DNA of 64,000 nt from Hyposmocoma kahamanoa (Eukaryota; Arthropoda; Insecta; Lepidoptera; Cosmopterigidae): NCBI RefSeq assembly GCF_003589595.1, contig NW_020653726.1, forward strand, positions 13,685,754-13,749,753. Direction: 5' to 3'. A program made the position numbers and the translations under genes. Below are positions 21,287 to 31,780 of the stretch, one piece after another (position 1 is the stretch's first letter; each line of letters opens with the position of its first letter). The notes beneath the pieces were generated by a model, which ran no database searches, had not been told where the DNA came from, and worked only from the letters and a program-made list of their open reading frames with translations.

Positions 21287-21571
21287 TTTTTTTATGATAC
21301 AAAATGACGGGACGATCAAGTCGTGTGCATGGTTGTAAGCGACACGCCTATCCATAACAGCTGCAGTGCCGTTCACAGCTTTAAATCGCAAAGATCTAAG
21401 GAGCACTGCCACTGCGCCCGTCACCTTGAGACATAAGTTGATAAATCCTTATCTTTCTAAACCAGAATGCAGTAATGCTCACATTACTGCTTGACGACAA
21501 AAATACTTCAACGTAAAATGGCATTTCTTCCCTGGACGACCTCCTCCGCAAGGAGCTCTTATTTGAACGAA
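21287..21571 (-). mobile_element. Family A retroposon, copy 4
   Basis: The reverse complement begins 'agagctccttgcggaggagg' and ends 'cccgtcattttgtatcataa' plus A-run. The 83-codon minus frame at 21173-21424 starts inside it and is not a gene. Confidence 0.85.
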
Positions 21572-22773
21572 TTTGTGCCGCAATATCAATAAACTATGTT
21601 CGTTCTAACATAAAAAGGTTGATACAATGACAACAAAAATACAAGCAAGCGCATTAATTATAAGTCAATTAACAAAAGGCTTTCTGGGTTGTATTGTTAC
21701 GCTTCACTGTTAATATTTAAAAAGTGACACCTTACAAAGTAAGCATAACCTCACGGCAAATCATTATAGATTCTTGAAGTTCTCAAAGAAAACGGAACAT
21801 TAGTGTAAGGAGACTTGAACAAAATTTTAATTTTTTATTACCTCCTCACATACACGTGTAGAGCACGTCGTATGTAGAGCGGTGAGTTTCGAAAGAATTT
21901 AAAAAACTTTAAAATAAATTCAATACGTACGGAAGGTTCCTGATGTACTGGCTTCTGTGTAAGCCTATCATCAAGTGATATTCCATAATGTTCCATAATC
22001 TTGTCCATACAAGCGTTCGATTATTAAAAAAAAACGAAAGGTTCTTAACAAAAAAAATGTTTCCAAATGGCCACCGTAAAAATATAACGATTTCCCGCGA
22101 AAAAATGTCAGAGAATTAAACTATTGAAGAAAAGTCACAATCTAAGATCTGGCAGCATACTGCCGAAACATATTACGGACGAAATGATATTGACGAAAAA
22201 TGTTACTACTATTAACGAAAAAATAATCTTTCTGTTGAAACTTTTTTGGGTCAGGTTTTGTTTTACCAAATACATATTAAAAAATTGTGTAGATTTTTTT
22301 TAAATCGCACACATACACTTACACATAGTTTGGCTTGCGCTTAGACGTTTCTATATTTTCCAGATCTATCGAATATAAAAGTTCATTTCATTACTGTTAC
22401 GACTAGAGAATATAACATTCATTGTTTTTACGACTAGGAAATATTGCCCGATAGAAAAGTCCCAGTCCCATTAAAGCTCAATAAAATTTCAACATTGGGG
22501 TACCCAGGGGATAATCTAAATACGGAGGCAATTCTAGAGTACCCTATTTTAGATCTGAGGGCAGCTGCCCCGATAAGGTGGGTAACGGCGGCACTCGGTA
22601 CATTAAGAACCCTGGACTAAGGACCTTATCAAGTTATCTTACGGTATTCGCCACGAATTTACATTTTTGAATATTGAACTATTGTAGTGTGTGATATTAG
22701 GGTTGCTAAAGGGTAAAAGCTGCTAAAGTTTGTGTATATAATGTGGCACACTGTGAAAATTCAAATACAACTA
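21572..22773. other. AT-rich non-coding stretch
   Basis: A GC-richer patch at 22490-22640 ('gcagctgccccgataaggtg') has no partner in the window and no frame. Otherwise AT-rich with short A-runs. Confidence 0.45.
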
Positions 22774-23322
22774 TATACAGGGTGTAATCATTAAGTGTGC
22801 CCAGGCGATTTTTCCGTTAATATAAGATACCAAAAACCTTTAAACTAATATCGAAAACACGTTACCTAATGAGTAAAACGTAATCAATGACTTTTTTGAT
22901 AAATCTAAAAATATCCAGAATTTGAACGTTAATCGCTCCCATACATTTAATATGACATTCGTAGGGAGGCTTTAGTTGACCTACTTTCAGAGGTAATTTA
23001 AGTTTACATAACAAAACTACTATAAATAAAGTAATAAAACTATCTTTTAATTGAGTAAAAACGAAGTGATGTTTATTATTAAGTAAGTATAAAATTTTGT
23101 TATCAAAGCAGTTATTCGAAACTAAAGCCTCTCTACGAATGTCATATTAAATGTATGGGAGCGTTATTCGTAAAATTTTGGACAATTCTAGTTTTATTTT
23201 CAAAAAGTTATTGGTGTCGTTTTACTCATTAGGTAATGTACCTACTTTCGATATCAGTCTGAAGTTTTTGATATCTCTTATAATTATTCGCCTGGGCACA
23301 CATAACAATTACACCCTGTATA
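22774..23322. mobile_element. Foldback MITE K, TA-flanked, about 205-bp inverted arms
   Basis: Left end TATACAGGGTGTAATCATTA, right end (minus) TATACAGGGTGTAATTGTTA. The arms stay alignable inward for about 205 bp each ('gtgtgcccaggcga', 'acctaatgagtaaaacg', 'tcccatacatttaatatgac', 'aggctttagtt'), around a loop of about 140 bp (22980-23119). Terminal TA doublets suit a Tc1/mariner-type TA target. There is no transposase frame, so it is non-autonomous. The 75-codon frame at 23151-23378 is the right arm. Confidence 0.85.
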
Positions 23323-24250
23323 ACGCGTATTTGGTTTTAGCTCAGTATGAGTCGTCGTTGCTTTATCTACGAAGTTAAATTCGATGAATGTTATAACACA
23401 TAACTGACGCAATCATTCACTCAATCACGTTGCAATACTTCAATTTAACCAAGTGAAAATTCAATTTCGACTCGATAAAACGTTTGCCTAGCTAACGCAG
23501 TTTCATTTTATACGCGATTTTAAATTATAAAACAAGCATTCAAGTTCACATCGAAATAATTCGTATTTGATGTAATAGTGCTTTGTATTATTTTTAGAAC
23601 TTTCACTGAACTTAAAACCATAAATTTACATTATTAATACACAACTAGGAGAAAAATGGAAATTGAATGTGAAGTTTCGGATGAAATATGAATATAGCCC
23701 AACAGCAACTGCCTTCAAATTAGACGCTTATAAAAGCTCGAATTTTAAATTTCAATTTGTGACTTTATGTAACTGAGTTATATTAATTCTATACGAAAAA
23801 TTATTCCACTTTAATTCGCTAACTTTGTAAGGTAACGTTTTAAATATATGTACTGAACTGTACAAAATTTATTTTATTTGTGTTTTACGTATCAATGTTT
23901 TGCTTACGATTTTAATGTTTTTTTGTTATTTTCCTTGTGTGGTGTCATTTGTGGTACTAAATGTGTTTCCTTTTTTTCGTAAAAATGAAGTAAAATAAAG
24001 AAAAATATTTGCACGCGGAAATGTGACGAGCTGTGAAAAAAAAGAAAAAGGAACAAAAATAAGAAAGACTTACGCTTAGCTTAGTATAAAATTATGGGAT
24101 CGACATTTAAATTACACATGATCTATGTGTAAGTAAATACCTATCCTAGGTTTTATTTTTAAGCATTTGCAGAAAGGTACCTATATCTGCGAACAATGTA
24201 AAGTTGAATGTTATCAAATGTTTAATATCGCCGACATCAACATTTACATC
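23323..24250. other. AT-rich non-coding stretch, nothing recognised
   Basis: No repeat shared with the window and no credible frame. Confidence 0.5.
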
Positions 24251-24447
24251 TAGTAGCATTAGAGCTCCTTGTGAAAGAGTTCGTCCAGGGAAGTACCTAC
24301 AGCCAACTTTCCTGTTTCTGGAGCCAAGAAGTGCGCAGTAATGTGAACATTACTGCGCTTCGGTTTTCCGAGGCAAGTGTGCTGGTGAATTTACAGGCAC
24401 ATGGGACTTTTCAATTTGTGTCTCAGGGTAACGGGCGCAATGGCACC
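24251..24447 (+). mobile_element. Family A retroposon, copy 5 (3'-truncated)
   Basis: It matches from 'tagtagcattagagctcc' to 'gggtaacgggcgcaatggca' and then diverges, losing the 3' third and A-tail. 3' truncation is not expected from target-primed insertion, so a later deletion is likely. Confidence 0.8.
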
Positions 24448-24927
24448 ATACACTTTGTTATCACAAAAAATCTCAACAATGAAGTAAATATACTTCTAAG
24501 AACACTAACATGACAATCGCACACACTAGTGTTATGGTAGCGCCAAAGTCAGTGGTGGTTTATTCTTTTTGTATTCAAACCAAGCCTGCAGATCATTAAC
24601 ACTTTGCTTAGGCAGTTTAGTGCGAGATTGTCGGAGTTATGCCCGTACATACGCACTGTAAACAGTTGGATTTAATTCCGGTATTGTGCGTTTGCATCTA
24701 CACAATCTAGAGAGGTATTTATAATTTGTTAATGTAACGCGTGGACTTCCATTCACTTAAAAGGTTTTAACACTGTAAAACAGCGTGTGTTTAAACAATC
24801 TCTACCGTTTTTTGTCTACTAGTTTACATCTGCGATTGCGTCCAGATTTCATATTTACAATCCGGTCCTTGTTTATGTATTACAGTATTTTACTAAGGGA
24901 AAATAATTTAAGAACTTGACCTGGACG

Positions 24928-25050
24928 TTTTGACGACCTCACTAACCGATTAAGTAATTTTAGTTCTAGGTGAATTCCCGGCAGGATGAGTTTATAAAAT
25001 TGACTTTTCTAAATAGATTCTGGTTTGTGCTCTGAATAGTACACACTAAG
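24928..25050 (+). mobile_element. tRNA-derived SINE, family E, copy 4 (degraded)
   Basis: The blocks 'gacgacctcac', 'gtgaattcccggcaggatga' and 'ttttctaaatagattctggt' follow family E order, with a shortened head. Confidence 0.55.
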
Positions 25051-25211
25051 GTAGTTTACAGGGAAATTATTTAGATCGAAGTCAGGTAATTGGCATGATT
25101 GTCTATACCTTGTCATTTTCAATTATTCAATTTCCTAATTGAAGTTACACTATGTATTAATTAATATTGTTTTTCTTTTTATAAAAAATAAGTGCGTATT
25201 TGACCTCCATC

Positions 25212-25372
25212 TCATCTAATGAAAAGTGACGATGAGGTTGACGATGTAACATGCACACCTAAATAAACCCTATTCACTCTCGCCTTGAAAATGTCCAAGT
25301 TATAGCGTTCGGGGAACAATTCCACTCCCTAGCCGCTCGCCATATAAACGTGGAAGCGAAACGCTTAAGACG
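25212..25372 (-). pseudogene. LINE ORF2 C-terminal remnant
   Basis: On the minus strand one frame reads FPERYNLDIFKARVNRVYLG and runs to a TGA at 25212-25214. This is the C-terminal signature I know from many lepidopteran LINE reverse-transcriptase ORFs (PERYNLxxFKxRVNR). Upstream codons are decayed and no RT core is present, so it is a 5'-truncated retrotransposon relic. The clade is uncertain. Confidence 0.6.
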
Positions 25373-26629
25373 TTTAAACGTTTTAAGACACCAATATAAA
25401 AAACACGTTTACTACCCATTCATGTACCCAACACGCTTCCTATAGGGTCACTGGCATTGCGTACATATATGTCCGTACTCAGCTTCAACTAAAATGTTTT
25501 AAGGAATAAGATCAGCAGTATGGAAATGATCCTTAAATTCAAAGTACCGAATGATTGCTGCAACAGGCGACACGTGCTGTGGCCCTCTTAGCGACTGTGT
25601 ACAGTTTAATGCGTGAGGGACGCAAAAACTGTACCGACACTCGCCCATTTCCCTCGCAACTACGAGAGCTGTTTGTGACAGAGAGAAGGACTGATGATTG
25701 AATGGAAGAAAATGGTGGACAGAATTCAGGATACATATTAGTTAACAATTAATTTTAGTTCAGATTAGTAACGTTATTTTTTTTTTTAGTAGTAAAGTTT
25801 TTCGTTCTTTGAATCAGGCTAATGCATCTAATATACATATACGAGTATCTGCTGAATATCTGCTGGAGCATCTTATTGGTGTAGTTTTTAACATAATACA
25901 TCTATTATGTATACTACATACCAGATTGTAATTTTTCTTCAATACTTTAATTTTTTGATGTTTTTTCGCGGTAAATCAATTATACATATTTTTTTTTTTA
26001 TTAAGGCTTTGGCAAAGCCATCAGCCTAAACATGAAGTTTAATTATGTTTCTGTAAATATGGCCGCCACAAAGAGGATAGGCAATTTGAGGCGGCGTGCT
26101 TGGATTGACTCGGGATTCCTTAAAACGGGCCTATACGGGTATTTTAGTTCGAGATTCGTATAATTTCGCGTTTTAATCTTCGATTAAGGCACAATAGCAC
26201 TATCCTATTCCACTTTAAACTAGATTTCACAAAATAATTGAAAGTCAAAATAAAAACGACACTTTTCCCTCCAAAAGGTCCAGAGCGAATCCTCAATTAT
26301 ACATATCTTTACGGTGGCCATTTTACAACTTCTTTGTTTTTTTAATTGTTATTGATTTTTTCAATTGCTGTGATGCCATGGTACATACTACATACTGCCA
26401 CAAGTTATGCGTTTTTTTAATGTCCGTGTAAGAATTTTGACACGTTTTATATCCGTTTTTAAACTCTAGCGTTGTAATAATATTACAAACGGATATATAT
26501 GTATACGCGATTGAATCGATTTAATGTATGTTTTATATATTTAGGTTGAGCATACATTATCAACCCAATATAAATTGGAAACAATAACTAAAATAGATAC
26601 CATGATATAATGATATAATAATTACAGCA
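25373..26629. other. Non-coding stretch with repeat fragments
   Basis: The words 'gctggagcatcttattggtg' and 'tagtttttaacataa' (25866-25902) recur at 32325-32358, so a fragment of an unresolved element (family H) is present. An inverted pair ATATCCGTTT.../...AAACGGATAT lies at about 26450-26495. A GC-richer patch at 25550-25690 carries a 69-codon minus frame without features. Confidence 0.4.
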
Positions 26630-27747
26630 ATCCGCGAGTGGCGCCACTGCAATAAACTGCCAAATTTGAACGCTCCGCGTATTTTAATTGTTTTAAATTG
26701 TTTAAACATTCGAAAGTTTATTAAACCTTAAATAATATTTAAATCTGTGACAAAATTATTGAGTGTTTGTGAAATACGTGAAAAAAATCAACTAACAATG
26801 GCTCCACCATCGAAAGCAGCCCTTGACAGGTTAGTAGAAGTTATTTCAAATCTGGAAGTAAAAGTCAATGATTTGAATATCAAATTAGATCTATGCTATG
26901 ACACTATTAAAACTCAAAACACATACATAGCAAAACAAGATGAAAAATTATCAAAATTATTGACAAAAATTGACAGTTTGAAAATCTCAACCGACACGAC
27001 TACCAACAGACGCAAAAACAAGCGTAAAATCAAGTCAATTACCTCACATGACTGTAGCACAATACAGCAGCAACACACTTCCACTGTCACAAACATCATG
27101 TCCAGTATTCCACAGAGACTTACACCCGTATTCTTAAACGTGTCCTCAAGGTTTCCTCAAACTCAACCTCACCTGAGGTGTCCTTAAGGAATTCCTCAAC
27201 ACTTCCTCGAAGTCGGTATTCTTAAACGTCATTTGACAATTAAAAGGAGTTCCTCCAGTAAGGTTGAGTCGAGGAATGACGTCATTACCTCGAGTATTTT
27301 ATTTTTATTATGTTGGCAGAATGTAGCCGAAATGTATACGAATGATAAAATATTTATGGTTAGTGTTGCTACTCAATCCAAACCGAAAAAAAATACCCGA
27401 TTTTAAAGTAAATTTCTATTGACATGTATCGGTAATCTTGTTGATAAATATGGAAATTTAATAGTTATACTTAAAAAACAAACTAAATTAAGCAGGTAGT
27501 CATTCATTTCGAAGTAATCCTACGATTGTACATTAGAATCTTTGTTTAAATAATTATCTATGCAATTAGCATTTTAGGAGTTTGAAAATTTGACATGGCA
27601 ATAACTTCGTCCTGTCAAAACAAAATGCCATGTGTTCAAGCGGGTTTTGGGCCGACGTCGACGCTTGTTTTGTTTAGTAGTTTGTTGCCGACAGCGACGC
27701 TCATAGAACAACATTACTCTTAATATTATCTACTTTGAAAATAGAAA

Positions 27748-27870
27748 ATGTCCGGAAGACAAATATTCACCGAAATTGAGAAAGTGTGCCTGCAGGAGTT
27801 AATAATTAAATATAAATTAAACTCAGCCGCAACTCTCGGAGCAGGAAACCCATTTGCAAATAGACAATAA
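27748..27870 (+). pseudogene. Harbinger Myb/SANT-like protein, N-terminal remnant
   Basis: A 40-codon frame starts MSGRQIFTEIEKVCLQELII and ends at a TAA just before the deletion junction. The opening (short basic start, then F-T-x-x-E-K-x-x-L-x-E-L-I-x-K-Y) resembles the first helix of the Myb/SANT or MADF-like DNA-binding proteins that accompany Harbinger transposases. The rest of the domain is missing. Its place inside a TTA-flanked element supports the reading. On its own the frame would be too short to call. Confidence 0.55.
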
Positions 27871-27899
27871 AATATCAACAACTGTTTCTTTTCTAAATC

Positions 27900-28019
27900 T
27901 TAAAAGTTGTAAAATTCTAAAGGATTTTCTGCGTCTCTCAGATACCGCCGTGCCGGATAATCATAACTATTGTCATGTACGTAATCCATGAAATCCTCGA
28001 AATCGTCAAAATCACACAT
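27900..28019 (-). pseudogene. Harbinger (HARBI1-like) transposase, N-terminal remnant
   Basis: The minus-strand ATG at 28017-28019 opens an acidic start followed by YPARRYLRDAENPLEFYNF and a TAA. The R-R-Y-x-R-D-x-x-N-P-x-E-F-Y signature opens HARBI1-type transposases. After the stop another frame continues LRFRKETVVDILLSIC, the expected next segment (F-R-F-x-K-E-x-V), so a frameshift or point lesion broke the gene. The DDE catalytic domain is absent, removed by the internal deletion that brings this remnant within 30 bp of the Myb-like remnant. Confidence 0.7.
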
Positions 28020-28747
28020 TTTAATTCAATACACGTAAAAAATAGCGTCACAACAACCGTTTTCTACGGTCGAGGAGGCCTTAAGGTTGGTCGCGAGGTA
28101 CCTCAAATTTGACAGTTTATTCCTCGACTCCACTGAGGAAAATCCTTAAGTCGAGGACGCTTATGTCAACTTAAAATACCAATAACCTTGGCTGAGGTTG
28201 AGTCGAGTGGAGGAAATCTCGAGTAAACAACTAAGAATACGGGTGTTAGTGTTCCACTGACCCTAGATGATTCTGGCCCTCACGGAATTACTATAATTCA
28301 GCAAACGCCTGACAAAACCAATCACAACCACTCCACTGCAAACCACAAGTCACATAATATATCAACTCCACATACATCAACCCCTGACACCAGAGAGGTT
28401 CATCTTATTAACACCACTAGACCTCTCAACAAAAAGACAATTGAACCGGTGTTAGGAGGCTTGCGAGCGGCACCACCACGCATTGGTACGCTACACTTAT
28501 TCAATTTTAGCGTCGACACCACATCCGAAGATATAAAGCAGCATCTACAATCTCGGCTGCGAATTAGTGGAGTATGCTGTGAGCGGCTGCCGACACGCGG
28601 AGAGTACGCGTCCTTTAAATTAGAGGTGCCAGCCAACAAAGTCCAATCTATACGAGATCCTGGATTATGGCCCGCCGGAGTATCAATTAGAAAGTTCAAT
28701 ACGATCACTCCAAAAAACTTAAGAAAAACACACGCGCGGCACGATCA

Positions 28748-31612
28748 GGGATAACCTCAAAACCGAGACACAAATCGAACATAACGATCTTACACCAAAA
28801 TGTACGTTCTATTACTGGTAAAACGGGACTATTGAACATAATTTTAAACACACACGAACCTGACATTCTTGTATGTTCTGAAACCTGGTGCAAAAACAAT
28901 GAAATACTACGCGTGAAGTTATCAGGGTACGAGCTCGCAAATTACTACTGTCGCCCGCGCATCAACCACGGCGGTGTAGCTATGTTTACAAAGCCAGGAA
29001 TCTTATTTAAACAAAGAATGGACCTACAGAGTATTGGTGTTGAATATCATTGTGAAATTTGTGTAATTGAACTGTATTCGGAAAATATTGTTATTGTGGG
29101 TATTTATAGAACTGGAAACGGAGATTTTAAACAATTTCTATATTCAATAGAAAAATTATTGTCAACAATATTTGACGAAAATAAAAGGTTAATTTTGGTC
29201 GGCGACATAAACGTAGATTATTTAACCGACAACTCGGACAGGCGATGCCTAGACGACCTATTAAGTTGTTATAACACAAAAAATATTGTCGATTTTCCTA
29301 CACGCGAATGTGACACTTGTAGCACTTCTTTGGACTGTGGGATAGTTTCGAGCGATGACTGTAATTACATAACCGTTTCTCCTTTAGATACGCCGATAAG
29401 CGACCACAACGCACAGCTATTCGTATTACCTGTTACGCAACACAAAAATGTAAACAAATTTATACATCGACGTATCTTTGCAGAGGAGTCTATTAATTTA
29501 TTTTATATGGACATTTATAATTATGATTGGAGTTTCATTCATGTGACTGATATTAATATTAATGAAAAATTTAGTTCATTGATAAGAATATTAACTTATT
29601 ATATTAATATTCATTTTCCAGTTAAAAAAATATCTTTAAAGAGGAATACTATTCCATGGGTGAGTGAAGAACTTAACCACCACATTGCAATGTATAATAA
29701 TTTCTGCTCAATGAAACACCAATTTCCACATGATAATGTTTTAAATAAATGTCTTCAACATCATTCAAATTTAATAAAATCTATGAGTTTGCGTGATCGT
29801 CGTCTATTTAATGATAATAAGATGATGTCTACTAAAAACTCGAGTAAGGTAATGTGGCAGATTGTGAACGATGAGGTTTCAACTAGGAATCACCAACAAA
29901 ACGTTCGACTGACTCACAAGGGAGACATTGTGCCTGTAGACATGATACCTGACTACTTCAATGATTATTTTCTTACAATAACTTCAAAATTACATCTACA
30001 CAATAATAAAGAAAAATCAATGTCATTTTTAAGAAAATGCGTGGGTGAATGCGATGTTCCTCAGTACAGCCTTCCAACTGTCACTCGTGACTCGTTGGAG
30101 GGGGTAGTGAGGGGTATGTGGCATACGTCAAAAACGCTGGACATATACGATATATCTATAAATATATTAATGTCGGTGTGGCCAGTGATTGGAGACATGC
30201 TCGTTATTTTAATAAATGAAATGTTTAGAGAAGGTATATATCCTGATATTTTAAAAAGTACTCGTGTATGTCCAGTGTTTAAGGGGAAGGGGGACGTGAC
30301 CCATGTTGAAAGCCACAGACCGATAACCATAGTTCCGAATATATCAAAAATAATAGAATCTATTATATCAACAAGTATTATGGATCATTTCGAAATGAAC
30401 GATTTGTTATCAGATAGACAATATGCTTATAGGAAAGGTAAATCCACCGTAGTTGCAGCACAAAATATAGTAGATTCTATTATTACCAGTATAGATGATA
30501 AGTATAAAACTGCAGGCATTTTTTGTGACCTAACAAAGGCGTTCGATGTAATTGAAAATGATTTATTAATTCAAAAGCTAGCTGTGTATGGCGTCAACGG
30601 AGTCGCCCATAACCTATTAAAGTCTTTTTTATCAAACAGACGGCAAACGGTTCAGGTCAGTACAAACGGTACAACAACTAGGTCAGCGGCTGGTGACGTC
30701 ACCATTGGCATCCCACAGGGATCTGCCCTAGGTAATACACTATTCCTGGCATTCATCAATGATCTGCCATACTTTATATCAGGGGGTCTTGTGGTTCTAT
30801 TTGCGGACGATACAACCGTTATAGTGTGTGCTAAAACCTACAACGAGTTGGAAGAAAAATTAGCCTGCACGTATGAGCAGCTGTGTGAGTGGTTCTCTGC
30901 GAATGGACTTATTCTTAACGAATCGAAGTCAAACCTTATGTTGTTCTCAGGAAGAAATTCTATAACAAAGCCAATTATCACCTCCATTGTTCCATTATGT
31001 AACACCTGTAAATTCTTGGGTTTAACGCTAGACTCAAATTTGAACTGGAAGTCACATATACAAACTCTATGTCAAAAACTTGGAAGTGCTGCATACGCAC
31101 TGAGGAAACTGCGTCCTCTTGTCTCCAATGTGGTATTGAGGCAGACGTATTATGCGTATTTTCATTCGTTGATGTCTTATGGCATCACACTGTGGGGTAA
31201 TTCAACTGAGTCGATTAGGGTATTTATTCTTCAAAAACGTGCACTAAGAACAATAGTAGGCATAAAAAAGGGTCAGACCTGCAGAAACCTTTTTAAGAAA
31301 TACAATATAATGACCATGTACTCACAATATATTTATGATATAATAGTTTATGCGCGTCAAAACTTGGCTACTTATGAGCGACGTACGGGCGGAGGCCGAG
31401 CGTTACGAAACGCGGGAACACTAAAATCCGTTGCCCACCGTACCGAACTTGCAACTAGAAATCCGCGGGTAATAGGTCCCCGATTCTACGAACATCTACC
31501 CACAGACCTGAAAAGTGTTAGAAACGATGCAACGTTTTGTACCCGACTAAAAAACCTTTTATTGGATATTGAATTGTACAGTGTCGATGAGTTTCTTTTG
31601 AAACAATTTTAA
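28748..31612 (+). CDS. LINE ORF2: APE endonuclease plus reverse transcriptase
   Basis: The frame is open from 28691 to the TAA at 31610-31612, about 954 codons from 28748, with no stop. Endonuclease motifs: ILHQNVRS (14-21), CSETW (43-47), GDIN (152-155) and SDH (218-220), the metal and catalytic residues of APE-like nucleases. The RT palm has Asp594 in CDLTKAFD, GIPQGSALG, and FADD at 685-688. A thumb-like region follows (KFLGLTLDSNLNWKSHI), then a C-terminal domain (YYAYFHSLMSYGITLWG) typical of CR1/Jockey proteins. There is no RNase H. The first ATG in frame lies inside the endonuclease, so the start is placed by homology at the ORF1 overlap, where a frameshift, reinitiation or non-AUG start would be needed. 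Codon use is AT-biased like the element. Confidence 0.88.
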   Translation, partial: GITSKPRHKSNITILHQNVRSITGKTGLLNIILNTHEPDILVCSETWCKNNEILRVKLSGYELANYYCRPRINHGGVAMFTKPGILFKQRMDLQSIGVEYHCEICVIELYSENIVIVGIYRTGNGDFKQFLYSIEKLLSTIFDENKRLILVGDINVDYLTDNSDRRCLDDLLSCYNTKNIVDFPTRECDTCSTSLDCGIVSSDDCNYITVSPLDTPISDHNAQLFVLPVTQHKNVNKFIHRRIFAEESINLFYMDIYNYDWSFIHVTDININEKFSSLIRILTYYINIHFPVKKISLKRNTIPWVSEELNHHIAMYNNFCSMKHQFPHDNVLNKCLQHHSNLIKSMSLRDRRLFNDNKMMSTKNSSKVMWQIVNDEVSTRNHQQNVRLTHKGDIVPVDMIPDYFNDYFLTITSKLHLHNNKEKSMSFLRKCVGECDVPQYSLPTVTRDSLEGVVRGMWHTSKTLDIYDISINILMSVWPVIGDMLVILINEMFREGIYPDILKSTRVCPVFKGKGDVTHVESHRPITIVPNISKIIESIISTSIMDHFEMNDLLSDRQYAYRKGKSTVVAAQNIVDSIITSIDDKYKTAGIFCDLTKAFDVIENDLLIQKLAVYGVNGVAHNLLKSFLSNRRQTVQVSTNGTTTRSAAGDVTIGIPQGSALGNTLFLAFINDLPYFISGGLVVLFADDTTVIVCAKTYNELEEKLACTYEQLCEWFSANGLILNESKSNLMLFSGRNSITKPIITSIVPLCNTCKFLGLTLDSNLNWKSHIQTLCQKLGSAAYALRKLRPLVSNVVLRQTYYAYFHSLMSYGITLWGNSTESIRVFILQKRALRTIVGIKKGQTCRNLFKKYNIMTMYSQYIYDIIVYARQNLATYERRTGGGRALRNAGTLKSVAHRTELATRNPRVIGPRFYEHLPTDLKSVRNDATFCTRLKNLLLDIELYSVDEFLLKQF

Positions 31613-31757
31613 TTTTATTTTATTCGACAAGCAGTAGTTATACTACTTTATTTTATATTCATTATTATTATTATAATTTTATTACTGACGATCATAGTTA
31701 TCCCTTGACATTGTATTTCCAATTGTAATATTGTGACATTGATAACATGAAATAAAC

Positions 31758-31780
31758 GATTCTATTCTATTCTATTCTAT
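31758..31780 (+). repeat. Pentamer tail of the LINE
   Basis: GAT followed by four TCTAT units, directly after AATAAA. It marks the 3' terminus used in target-primed reverse transcription. Confidence 0.85.

Larger units (their letters stand above)
27123..28245. mobile_element. PIF/Harbinger transposon, internally deleted, inside LINE ORF1
   Basis: Terminal inverted repeats CACCCGTATTCTTA (27123-27136) and TAAGAATACGGGTG (28232-28245) are perfect. They are bordered by TTA at 27120-27122 and 28246-28248, the 3-bp duplication typical of PIF/Harbinger. Subterminal sequence is full of CCTCAA/TTGAGG and TCGAGG words, likely transposase-binding sites. A second TIR-like 'ggtattcttaaacgtc' at about 27213 shows internal rearrangement. 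Inside are two short coding remnants pointing at each other (27748-27870 plus; 27900-28019 minus). Autonomous members encode a Myb/SANT-like protein and a DDE transposase, so this is a deletion derivative. Confidence 0.85.
26798..28754 (+). pseudogene. LINE ORF1, split by a Harbinger insertion
   Basis: ORF1 proteins bind LINE RNA and assist target-primed reverse transcription (family knowledge). The ATG at 26798 has a good context (acaATGg). The first part (26798-27121) encodes a heptad-like coiled coil (LVEVISNLEVKVNDLNIKL...) followed by a basic NRRKNKRKIK stretch. Translation then runs into the inserted transposon. Past the insertion, 28249-28754 continues in the same frame without a stop if the 1,123-bp insert and one TTA copy are discounted, giving about 276 residues. 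The second part has TLHLFNFSVDTTSEDI and LWPAGVSIRKF, an RRM-like region common in CR1-group ORF1 proteins. The stop at 28752-28754 overlaps the ORF2 frame. Confidence 0.8.
26630..31780 (+). mobile_element. CR1-group LINE (non-LTR retrotransposon), nearly complete
   Basis: The layout is 5' UTR, ORF1, ORF2, a short 3' UTR, AATAAA (31751-31756) and a tail of GAT(TCTAT)4 ending at 31780. There is an APE-type endonuclease and RT but no RNase H, and the 3' tail is a short repeat resembling the ATTCTATG-type termini of CR1 elements, not poly-A. Both support the CR1/Jockey group. The 5' boundary is a guess, placed where a GC-richer leader starts ('cagcaatccgcgagtggcgc'). ORF1 is disrupted by a DNA transposon at 27123-28245. 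ORF2 is undamaged, suggesting recent activity. Confidence 0.85.

Noticed and set aside
30061..30330. 89-codon minus frame
   Set aside because: Antisense shadow of the LINE reverse transcriptase.
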